NCBI GenBank assembly: GCA_025996695.1
Contig: BNTP01000078.1
Coordinates: 1-9,447 of the forward strand
DNA: 9,447 bases
Origin: Bacteroidia bacterium
GTDB taxonomy: Bacteria > Bacteroidota > Bacteroidia > Bacteroidales > Azobacteroidaceae
Direction: 5' to 3'
The position numbers and the translations under genes are program-made. The notes beneath the pieces were generated by a model that made no database searches, was not told the origin of the DNA, and worked only from the letters and a program-made list of their open reading frames with translations. Positions 1-6,281 of this stretch are shown piece after piece (the first letter of the stretch is position 1; each line of letters opens with the position of its first letter).

Positions 1-356
1 TATTGTTCTGTCCACACCCAAGAGTTGTCAAGGTAGCCCAAGGCTGTATTGACTATCTTAACGAGGAAACAGGCAAGTTGCCGGACGAGAAAACGGTGTG
101 GAATATCTCATCCGATGTTATCGAATCATTTTTTGGCTATTTCAAAAGTCGCAAATCGCCTAATTCATTGAATGGGATTACCAAGCAGGTTTTGATCTTA
201 CCGCTTCGGACAAAAATTGATGTGACCACCGGCCTGTCCAACATCAACTTCAAGAGTGCCTTAGAAAATGTTTTTCTGAAAGATTTAGATGCATGGAAAG
301 CAGAGAATCTGACTGATCATCAGGCAGTTATGAGAAGAAAAAAGATGGCGGCATAG
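1..356 (+). CDS. probable DDE-type transposase, C-terminal part (5' end outside window)
   Basis: The frame is open from the left edge to a TAG at 354-356. The apparent TTG start at position 3 is only where the window begins, so this is the last ~117 residues of a longer protein. The visible part contains 'SSDVIESFFGYFKSRKSPN' followed by 'LNGITKQVLILPLRT'. From memory this resembles the C-terminal catalytic-Glu region of large transposases common in Bacteroidota, where the E of D-V/I-I-E-S is taken as the last acidic residue of the DDE/DDD triad. The tail is rich in Lys/Arg (RRKKMAA). If correct, the protein would act on the ends of its own insertion sequence. No terminal inverted repeat can be assigned with confidence, because the left end is outside the window. 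Family membership is inferred and is the weak point. The alternative is an uncharacterised hypothetical protein. Confidence 0.6.
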   Translation, partial: LFCPHPRVVKVAQGCIDYLNEETGKLPDEKTVWNISSDVIESFFGYFKSRKSPNSLNGITKQVLILPLRTKIDVTTGLSNINFKSALENVFLKDLDAWKAENLTDHQAVMRRKKMAA

Positions 357-380
357 GAATAATGCGAAGCCGTTTGAACA

Positions 381-394
381 CCCTACCCGTAGGG
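381..394. repeat. short palindrome CCCTAC-CC-GTAGGG
   Basis: A perfect 6-bp inverted repeat (CCCTAC / GTAGGG) with a 2-base centre lies 24 bases after the transposase stop. It directly precedes a second, larger palindrome. It may be part of a dispersed intergenic repeat or of the right end of the insertion element. No T-tract follows, so a terminator role is not supported. Confidence 0.5.
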
Positions 395-404
395 ATGCTA
401 CACT

Positions 405-426
405 CCCCTCTCCTTGAGGAGAGGGG
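405..426. repeat. REP-like GC-rich hairpin in the intergenic region
   Basis: CCCCTCTCC (405-413) pairs perfectly with GGAGAGGGG (418-426) across TTGA; the T/A of the loop can add a tenth pair. It is followed by 'tcgggggtgagg', which partly echoes the right arm. Similar CCTCTCC...GGAGAGG units flanked by 'ccgggggtgagg' are, from general knowledge, scattered between genes in many bacterial genomes. It sits between the transposase end and the fimbrillin leader. It could be a dispersed palindromic repeat or a structured 3' end for the transposase transcript; no U-tract follows. Confidence 0.55.
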
Positions 427-479
427 TCGGGGGTGAGGCTGCTTTCTACCGAGCGATGCAATCCTAACGGATTGCCAGG

Positions 480-550
480 GCAAAATAATGAACAATGAAC
501 AACGAATAATGAAAGAAAAAAGAGAGAGAATAAATTAATAATTAAAAAAA
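480..550 (+). promoter_or_regulatory. A-rich leader of the fimbrillin-like gene with short direct repeats
   Basis: This stretch is strongly A/T-rich and purine-rich on the + strand. It contains a tandem 7-mer ATGAACA (488-494 and 495-501) followed by degenerate copies, then A-runs directly in front of the ATG at 551. There is no Shine-Dalgarno-like GGAGG near the start. That fits Bacteroidota genes, which commonly rely on A-rich upstream regions. No clear TAnnTTTG promoter element is visible, so the transcription start cannot be placed. Confidence 0.4.
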
Positions 551-2242
551 ATGAAAAAGAAAGAAATTTGTTTTAGCCTGCTCAGCCTGGTGGCTTTGAG
601 CAGCAGTTGTGCAACCGATTTGTATCAAAGCAATCCGTTGCAGAGTAGTGGGAGGGAGATTTCCTTCAAGACGTTCGCGGACAAACAGCTCCGCGCGAGT
701 GTAACCACCGCAGGAGCGATGACTTCGTTCACCACCTCGGCATGGAGCCATCCTGCAGGTAGTGCTTATGATGGTTATGTGCTGAATGGCGTGACTGTAA
801 CACGTGGCGAAGCGGATGGTGCAGGTGTCAACAATTGGGACTATTTCCCGAAAGCCAGCTGGCCGGCAAGAGACTCCGTGGATTTCTTCGCTTACTCGCC
901 AGCGTCAAGTGTGAATGTGACAGCCGGTTTGAAAAAGAATGTGACCACAGTCCCGACGCCTCCTGTCGCCGGTCCCGAGATTGAATACACCGTGCCGGGA
1001 TGGAACGGCGTTGACCAACAAGAGGATTTCATGGTGACTAAAAGTGTGGATTTGACTTTTGCAAGCAGTCCTATCGTGCAATTAAATTTCAAGCACGCGC
1101 TGTCGCGGATTGTTTTCAAGGCTCAGAATCAGAACAAAAACAAGACGTATGTGATTAAAGAACTGGCTTTGAGTAAGTTGAAATCGAAGGGAACACTCAA
1201 CCTGCTCGATTCGGTACCGAATGCAGCAGATCCATTTGCGCATGTTTCGGGAGCATACGATGTTGCTTGGAAAGCACAACACGATTCGGTTACATACAAA
1301 GTGGACCTTGGAAGCACGAATGTGCTTGTGCCTTACGGCACCGGCTCTGCGAGTAGCGATTATACCGCGATTACCAATGCGAGTAACGGCTTGATGGTGC
1401 TGCCGCAAGAAACTGTGTTGGGAGCCTTCACCGGCAGCACGCCGGAATATGGCACGGTTGCCGAAATAGCCGCTACTCCGGCGGATGCTTCCTATTTATA
1501 TGCCACCATTGCCGAAGTGGATTATCTCACCAACGACACGGTGAATAAGCGTCAGGTAGTTTTCCGTCTGCATGACCCCGCGAATAAAGCGCAAGGCATC
1601 GTGTTTGAAGCGGGTCGTCAATATACGTTCTTGCTGACGCTGGGCTTGGACGGCGAAGAGATCGTGTTCTCTATTCCGACGGTGACGGCGTTTAAGCCGC
1701 TTGCTGATATAGATTTGCCGGAACCAACACCTTGGAAATGCGGCGACCTGATAAAAGGCTATCCTACGGCGAATTACGCAAATACAACCGACAACTTAAA
1801 TAAAGTTTGCTGGACAACGAGAAATATTGCCGAAATCACGCCAAATGCAATCACCGCATATCCAGGAAAATTAACGGGCGAACGAGGATACTATTACCCG
1901 TACGATGAAATCGCGGACGCTTGTGCTGCACTTGGAGCGGAATGGTCCGTTCCGAGCTTCGATTGGATCGCGCTTTCGAACGCATTCGCGAGCCTTGCCG
2001 ACGGTTTAGGAATGGGACGAACGACCGCGCAATTGCAGTCGGATTGGATTGGTGGTGTCGGTTTCGGCGGGAAGTTCGATGCTGCCGGTGTTGAGAGCGG
2101 TTGGGATGTAAAACACTATTGGTGGCGCTACTATCCGGCTAATAGCGGGTATGAAACGTCGATTATGACCGATTTTGGATCGTTCGGCTCGGTGGATTAT
2201 ACCGGACAAAAAGTAACGTTGCGGTGCACGCGCGCTTTGTAG
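551..2242 (+). CDS. fimbrillin-like (Mfa-like) lipoprotein with C-terminal FISUMP-like domain
   Basis: A 563-residue exported protein. Residues 1-20 (MKKKEICFSLLSLVALSSSC) form a lipoprotein signal: Lys-rich start, short hydrophobic core and a Ser-rich lipobox ending in Cys20, so the mature protein is probably lipid-anchored. Residues ~25-385 look like the Mfa_like_1/fimbrillin family of Bacteroidales: a 'W' anchor in 'YFPKASWP', then 'DSVDFFAYSP' (~109-117), 'LNFKHALSRIVFKA' and 'VVFRLHDPANKAQGIVFEAGRQYTF'. These proteins form pili or decorate the outer surface. From ~395 the sequence changes to a FISUMP-like domain (named from Fibrobacter major paralogues): 'VCWTTRNIAE' (~419), 'GYYYPYDEIADACAALGAEW' with 'SVPSFDW' after it, and a closing 'VTLRCTRAL'. 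The ATG at 551 is the only start giving an intact signal peptide. It appears monocistronic, with a hairpin 30 bases downstream. The domain assignment is by pattern only. The exact substrate or partner is unknown. Confidence 0.75.
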   Translation: MKKKEICFSLLSLVALSSSCATDLYQSNPLQSSGREISFKTFADKQLRASVTTAGAMTSFTTSAWSHPAGSAYDGYVLNGVTVTRGEADGAGVNNWDYFPKASWPARDSVDFFAYSPASSVNVTAGLKKNVTTVPTPPVAGPEIEYTVPGWNGVDQQEDFMVTKSVDLTFASSPIVQLNFKHALSRIVFKAQNQNKNKTYVIKELALSKLKSKGTLNLLDSVPNAADPFAHVSGAYDVAWKAQHDSVTYKVDLGSTNVLVPYGTGSASSDYTAITNASNGLMVLPQETVLGAFTGSTPEYGTVAEIAATPADASYLYATIAEVDYLTNDTVNKRQVVFRLHDPANKAQGIVFEAGRQYTFLLTLGLDGEEIVFSIPTVTAFKPLADIDLPEPTPWKCGDLIKGYPTANYANTTDNLNKVCWTTRNIAEITPNAITAYPGKLTGERGYYYPYDEIADACAALGAEWSVPSFDWIALSNAFASLADGLGMGRTTAQLQSDWIGGVGFGGKFDAAGVESGWDVKHYWWRYYPANSGYETSIMTDFGSFGSVDYTGQKVTLRCTRAL

Positions 2243-2271
2243 TTGTCTGAATTGTGATTCGTGCGATTTTG

Positions 2272-2309
2272 TGATGGGCTATGATTTTTTAGAGAATCAT
2301 AGCCCGTCA
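2272..2309 (+). terminator. hairpin terminator after the fimbrillin-like gene
   Basis: TGATGGGCTATGATT (2272-2286) pairs with AATCATAGCCCGTCA (2295-2309) over 15 positions with a single G-U wobble, closing an 8-base loop. It starts 30 bases after the stop codon. The downstream T content is modest (tgtaatcattt), so efficiency is uncertain, but position and stability suggest a transcript end. Confidence 0.6.
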
Positions 2310-2471
2310 TGTAATCATTTGTCATCACGGTTCACTGACCCCAGTCCTAATTCAAAACACAAAACGACCTCGCAAGACAATTGGCAACCTGCAGAATTGC
2401 CGATTATTGACAAAAATTGTCCGATTGAAAAATAATTTGCCATTTTCCAATGATTTTTGATTTTTTTGTTG

Positions 2472-2479
2472 TATTTTTG
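2472..2479 (+). promoter_or_regulatory. Bacteroidota-type -7 element TATTTTTG for the DUF3127/nuclease unit
   Basis: TATTTTTG matches the Bacteroidota sigma-ABfr -7 consensus TAnnTTTG exactly and lies 26 bases before the ATG at 2506. No good TTTG -33 element sits at the usual 19-21 base distance. The candidates TTTG at 2456-2459 and 2436-2439 are spaced too close and too far. The predicted transcript would have a short leader of roughly 20 bases. Because the surrounding region is T-rich, a chance match is possible. Confidence 0.5.
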
Positions 2480-2505
2480 TACGCTCATATTTAAAGATAT
2501 ACAAC

Positions 2506-2961
2506 ATGCAATTAACTGCAAGATTAGTACAAATTCTTCCTGTGGTAACAGGACAAGGTGCAAACGGCGAATGGCGTCGCCAAGAGTTTATAGTGGAAAC
2601 GGACGGCCAATATCCCAAAAAAGTCTGCTTTGGTTTCTTCGGCGACCGTATCAATGTGAACCAATACCCAGTCGGGTCGATGCTGGCAGTGGATTTTGAC
2701 CTCGAAAGCCGACAGGGCACTCAAGGCGGCGACCGCTGGTTTACCTCTGCACGTGCTTGGAAAGTGGAACCCGCAGGCGCTGCTCCACAGCAATTTGCGC
2801 CCTCTGCTCCAAGCTATGGTGCTCCGCAACCGGCGGCGGCTCCATCTTATGGTGCACCTCAACCGGCAGCTCCGGCTTACAGTGCTCCACAACCGGCGGC
2901 AGATCCATTGGATCAGACTGCGGCGGCTTCGGAAAATTCAACGGACGACCTGCCCTTTTAA
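2506..2961 (+). CDS. DUF3127 protein with SSB-like architecture and DDLPF tail
   Basis: A 151-residue protein. Residues 1-87 match the DUF3127 pattern of Bacteroidota: 'MQLTARLVQILP', 'WRRQEFIVET', 'YPKKVCFGFFGDRI', 'VGSMLAVDFDLESRQ', 'RWFTSARAWKVE'. The alternating hydrophobic pattern is compatible with a small beta-barrel (OB-like) domain. Residues 88-134 are a disordered-looking Pro/Ala/Gln linker containing APSYGAPQPAA twice and a third degenerate copy. The last five residues, DDLPF (147-151), closely resemble the acidic, Phe-ended tip of bacterial single-stranded-DNA-binding proteins (consensus DDDIPF), which recruits repair and replication enzymes. Domain plus linker plus tip is the classic SSB layout, so ssDNA binding is a reasonable inference but not shown. 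The next gene, an AddB-like nuclease, begins 9 bases after the stop, so the two are probably cotranscribed. The ATG at 2506 follows an A-rich leader and a TAnnTTTG element. Confidence 0.8.
   Translation: MQLTARLVQILPVVTGQGANGEWRRQEFIVETDGQYPKKVCFGFFGDRINVNQYPVGSMLAVDFDLESRQGTQGGDRWFTSARAWKVEPAGAAPQQFAPSAPSYGAPQPAAAPSYGAPQPAAPAYSAPQPAADPLDQTAAASENSTDDLPF
2806..2901 (+). repeat. in-frame 33-bp repeats encoding the APSYGAPQPAA linker
   Basis: Residues 101-111 and 112-122 of the DUF3127 protein are identical (APSYGAPQPAA), and 123-132 (PAYSAPQPAA) is a shortened third copy. At the DNA level the copies differ at several third positions, so the repeat is not newly duplicated. The encoded peptide is a flexible spacer between the folded domain and the acidic tip. 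Confidence 0.75.
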
Positions 2962-2970
2962 TGTGAATGG

Positions 2971-5900
2971 ATGACGGAGCAGCGAGCGGACACATCTTCC
3001 CTGCCTTTCCTGAGTCTGGTTGCGAAGGACTTAATTGATCGCTTCGGCACTGATTTATCGGATGTTACGGTCGTGTTTCCGAATATCCGCGCAGGTTTGT
3101 TTTTCAATAATTATCTGTACAAAGAGGCGCAAAAGCCTTTGTGGGCACCACGTTACACGTCCATCGAAAATTTGTTTGAACAGGCATCCGACTTGCAGAA
3201 AGGCGATAGTATTCAGTTGATTGTCGAGCTGTATGCCGTTTACATTCAGGTGCTTAATGCGCACTCTGCGGAACCGGCGAAAGAATCGATCGACGAATTT
3301 TTCTTTTTTGGAGAGGTGCTCCTCAACGATTTTGACGATATCGACAAAAATTTGGTGAATGCTCGGGCGTTGTTTAGTAATTTGCAAGATTTGGACGAGT
3401 TGCGTGACGATTTTGCACATCTGTCCGAAGCCCAAAAAGAGGCATTGAAACGCCGTTTCCAACATTTTGTGGGCGACACTAAGCTGAAAAATGCGTTTCA
3501 GAACATCTGGAATATTTTGGGCGAAGTTTACACCAAATTCAAACAAAAACTTCAAACGGAAAACATCGCCTATCCGGGCATGCTGATGCGCGACGTGATT
3601 GAAAATGATCCTCATCGCGCGCTTGACCCGCAATCCCCTGACAGTCAGCCTCATTATGTATTTGTTGGATTTAATGTTTTGAGCAAGTGCGAAGAGCAAC
3701 TTTTCAAACGCCTAAAACCACAATCCTCGTTTTATTGGGACTACGATAAATATTATCTCGAAACAGAGGCCGGGAAATTTATCAGTCAAAACAGAACCAA
3801 ATTCGGCGATGCATTGAAAGACCAGCACGATTTTGATTCCTTTGTTCAATCGTCCAAAAAAATCACATTTTTGGCATCGCCATCAGAAAGTGCACAAGCG
3901 GCTGTGATTCCCGATTGGATTGAGGCATTGAATCAGTCGCCCTCGTTCACAGAGCCTAATTCGGCGATTGTGTTGTGCAATGAAAAATTATTGCCAACCG
4001 TGATGCACGCCATTCCGCCCACAAAAGTGGAAAATGTCAATATCACGATGGGATTTCCCATCACACAAACCGCCATTTGCAGTTTTTTGCAGGTGGTGGC
4101 GGAGTTGCACACCAAAGGCTATCGCGTCGGCGACCAAACGTTCTATTACAAATATGTGCTGCCGGTGTTGCAACATCCCTACACGACGTTGATTTTTCCG
4201 GAAGCGGGCGCATTAGCAAAAACAATCGTCAAAGAGAAACAGTTTTTCATTGCTGCGTGTAGAGGCGAGGCATGTTCCGGCTCTACAATCGACCATTTGT
4301 TGTTCAAATCCTTGCCCGACACGCTCGCTTTAGCAGAATATTTGCTGGAACTCATTCAAGCCATTGGGCAAAAACATGAAAAAGAAACATCTGAAGCAGA
4401 CACCTACACCGGATTGCATCAAGAGTCGATTTTTCGAGCCTACCAGGTCATCAATCGGCTCTACGGCATCATGAGGGTCAGTAAAAAGTCGATGCAAAAG
4501 GAAACTTTCCTTCGGTTGCTACGCAAATTATTGGCCACGGTGCAGATTCCATTTCATGGCGAACCGGTCAAAGGGTTGCAAATCATGGGTGTGCTCGAAA
4601 CGCGTACTTTGGATTTCAAAAATCTGCTGATGCTGAATGTTAACGAAGGTTTTATGCCCGGCACAACCAGCGAAAACACGTTTGTGCCGCAGTTTCTACG
4701 AGAACATTTCGGCATGAGTACCATCGATCATCAGGATTCGATTTATGCTTACTATTTTTATCGCCTCATCCAGCGGGCCGAAAACATCACGCTGGTTTAC
4801 AACACCGACAAAACGCAAACGGGCAAATCGGAAATCAGCCGTTTTTTGTTACAGCTACTTGTCGACCAAAAATTGAAAGAGAATATCCAACGTTTTTCAT
4901 TGCAGGCAGCCATCAAACCACGTCAAACAGAGGCTATTACGGTCAAAAAAACGCCGGAAATCTTGGAGGCTCTGCGAAATCGCTTCGATGCCAACGCTTA
5001 TCCGCCGCGACTGCTTTCGCCCACAGCCCTAAGCACCTCTATCGATTGCAGTTACCGTTTTTATTTGGAATATGTCAAGGGGCTGCGCGAAAAAAACGAA
5101 TTGGTGGACGAGCTCGACAATTCCGTGTTTGGAAATATTTTTCATCGTGCGGCGGAATATTTGTACACGAGTTGTGGGGGAGTGCGGCCATTATTTATAA
5201 ACGATACGCTTATCAACTCTAAAAATCGCTTAGCTGAAAGTCAAATTGACCTGTCGGACCTTGTTCCTACACAAAGCGGTAGCGTTTATTTTTATGACAA
5301 AGGTACGGATAATAATTCAAAAAACCAAATAAATAAAGAATTTTCTGCTCGTCTTATTACCGGCGAATACCTCGATGAATTTTTGAAACAGCCCTACCTC
5401 ATTGAAAAATTGGTGTTTGATGCCTTCAAAGAAGAGTATTTCAATAAACGAGAAGTGCACAAAGCGGATTTTAACGGCGAGCAACTCATCAACTTTCATG
5501 TGGTGGTTGAGATGATGAAACGGTTGATCCGGTTCGACCGACAACGCACTCCTTTCACTATTCGTGGCTTGGAATATCCTATCGCAGAGGATTTTACGTT
5601 ACCTGACCGCAATATGACATTGAAAATCGGCGGCATCATCGATCGCTTGGATGAAAAAGACGGCACGCTCTACATTGTAGATTACAAAACGGGAGCGAAT
5701 ACCAAAGAAATTAAGTCTATTGACGAGCTTTTTGAACCCAAAGCCAATCGTGCGGCGCATATTTTTCAGACATTCGTTTACGCGTCGGCTCTGCTTCAAG
5801 AAAGAGAGTCCCGCCTGCACGGAGAGGACAGCATGCCGGTCGTGCCCCAACTGCTCTATATCCGTCAAGCACACAAAGGCGACTACTCGTCCACCGTGCT

Positions 5901-6066
5901 TGTAAACAAAGAACCCATCGCCGATTTTCGCAATTTGCAATTAGACTTTAATGCCTTGTTGTTGAACAAAATCGACGATTTATTCAACCCTGAAATTCCT
6001 TTCACGCAAACCGAAATTCCCCAAAATTGCGAATACTGCCCTTTTAGAGAGCTTTGTAATCGGTGA
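2971..6066 (+). CDS. AddB-like PD-(D/E)XK nuclease with iron-sulfur cysteines
   Basis: A 1031-residue protein of the Bacteroidota AddB-like family, which is thought to take part in double-strand-break end processing. The N-terminus 'FLSLVAKDLIDRFG...VVFPNIRAGLFFNNYL' (13-48) is characteristic, but the Walker A P-loop of true helicases is absent. The helicase-like region retains 'LQIMGVLETRTLDFKNLLML' and 'NVNEGFMPG' (~536-564). The nuclease module contains His725 (GNIFHRAAEY), Asp891 (GGIIDRLD), Asp904 and Lys906 (IVDYKTG) and a QTFVYA motif at 933-938, so the active site looks complete. Cys693 (SIDCSYRFYLEYVKGL) with Cys1020, Cys1023 and Cys1029 (C-x2-C-x5-C) match the AddB iron-sulfur cluster that locks the nuclease domain. 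The ATG at 2971 lies 9 bases after the DUF3127 stop, suggesting an operon. The usual partner, an AddA/UvrD-type helicase-nuclease, is not in the window and the downstream gene is convergent. An alternative name is simply 'PD-(D/E)XK nuclease family protein'. Confidence 0.85.
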   Translation: MTEQRADTSSLPFLSLVAKDLIDRFGTDLSDVTVVFPNIRAGLFFNNYLYKEAQKPLWAPRYTSIENLFEQASDLQKGDSIQLIVELYAVYIQVLNAHSAEPAKESIDEFFFFGEVLLNDFDDIDKNLVNARALFSNLQDLDELRDDFAHLSEAQKEALKRRFQHFVGDTKLKNAFQNIWNILGEVYTKFKQKLQTENIAYPGMLMRDVIENDPHRALDPQSPDSQPHYVFVGFNVLSKCEEQLFKRLKPQSSFYWDYDKYYLETEAGKFISQNRTKFGDALKDQHDFDSFVQSSKKITFLASPSESAQAAVIPDWIEALNQSPSFTEPNSAIVLCNEKLLPTVMHAIPPTKVENVNITMGFPITQTAICSFLQVVAELHTKGYRVGDQTFYYKYVLPVLQHPYTTLIFPEAGALAKTIVKEKQFFIAACRGEACSGSTIDHLLFKSLPDTLALAEYLLELIQAIGQKHEKETSEADTYTGLHQESIFRAYQVINRLYGIMRVSKKSMQKETFLRLLRKLLATVQIPFHGEPVKGLQIMGVLETRTLDFKNLLMLNVNEGFMPGTTSENTFVPQFLREHFGMSTIDHQDSIYAYYFYRLIQRAENITLVYNTDKTQTGKSEISRFLLQLLVDQKLKENIQRFSLQAAIKPRQTEAITVKKTPEILEALRNRFDANAYPPRLLSPTALSTSIDCSYRFYLEYVKGLREKNELVDELDNSVFGNIFHRAAEYLYTSCGGVRPLFINDTLINSKNRLAESQIDLSDLVPTQSGSVYFYDKGTDNNSKNQINKEFSARLITGEYLDEFLKQPYLIEKLVFDAFKEEYFNKREVHKADFNGEQLINFHVVVEMMKRLIRFDRQRTPFTIRGLEYPIAEDFTLPDRNMTLKIGGIIDRLDEKDGTLYIVDYKTGANTKEIKSIDELFEPKANRAAHIFQTFVYASALLQERESRLHGEDSMPVVPQLLYIRQAHKGDYSSTVLVNKEPIADFRNLQLDFNALLLNKIDDLFNPEIPFTQTEIPQNCEYCPFRELCNR

Positions 6067-6078
6067 TTTGTCTGAACT

Positions 6079-6087
6079 TTATCCACA
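6079..6087 (+). promoter_or_regulatory. isolated perfect DnaA-box-like site TTATCCACA
   Basis: TTATCCACA is identical to the strong DnaA box consensus and lies 12 bases after the nuclease stop. It is followed by an inverted degenerate copy (TATGGACAA, 6091-6099; 7 of 9 on the opposite strand). No further cluster of boxes or AT-rich unwinding region is visible, so an origin is not supported. It could be a DnaA-binding site or chance. Confidence 0.25.
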
Positions 6088-6142
6088 GAGTATGGACAAA
6101 CTTGAAGGGGTTGTTTCGCATCTACATTTTCTATTTATCAAA

Positions 6143-6179
6143 AAGAAGCACTGACTCCCGGCGAGTCAGTGCCCTTCTT
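6143..6179. terminator. bidirectional rho-independent terminator between convergent genes
   Basis: CACTGACTC (6149-6157) pairs perfectly with GAGTCAGTG (6163-6171) around CCGGC. After a two-base bulge, AAGAAG (6143-6148) can pair with CTTCTT (6174-6179). On the - strand the hairpin is followed by CTTCTTTTTGATAAA, a good U-tract, so it best terminates the leftward tail-fibre-like gene. On the + strand the trailing CCCTTCTTC is weaker but may also end the nuclease transcript. Confidence 0.8.
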
Positions 6180-6205
6180 CAATAGTTATGGTTTGTTCGT
6201 TTATC

Positions 6206-6238
6206 CTGATAGGGGTTTCGTCGGGAAACCTCTATCGG
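6206..6238. repeat. second stable hairpin in the convergent intergenic region
   Basis: GATAGGGGTTTC (6208-6219) pairs with GAAACCTCTATC (6225-6236) with one G-U wobble and a 5-base loop, and can be extended by two pairs at its base. It lies 44 bases past the stop of the leftward gene and before the terminator at 6143-6179. No U-tract adjoins it on either strand. It may protect the 3' end of the leftward transcript or be an unrelated structured repeat. Confidence 0.5.
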
Positions 6239-6281
6239 AATGGTGCATCGGCGAATGTATCAATCTATCGGGAGGGCCATC

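Noticed and set aside
2352..2720. Open frames on the - strand across the DUF3127 promoter and 5' end
   Set aside because: They overlap a clear promoter element and a conserved gene on the + strand, and show no coherent domain.
3055..3699. A 214-codon open frame on the - strand
   Set aside because: It lies entirely inside the well-supported AddB-like nuclease gene, has no recognisable domain and reflects third-position bias.
4822..4830. TGKS in the nuclease (residues ~617-620) as a Walker A motif
   Set aside because: It lacks the preceding G-x-x-G-x loop, lies after the conserved NVNEG motif instead of at the N-terminus, and reads as part of a 'GKSEISRFLLQLL' helix.
6206..6238. Integron attC-like site
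   Set aside because: The stem is too short and too perfect, and there are no core sites or neighbouring cassettes or integrase.
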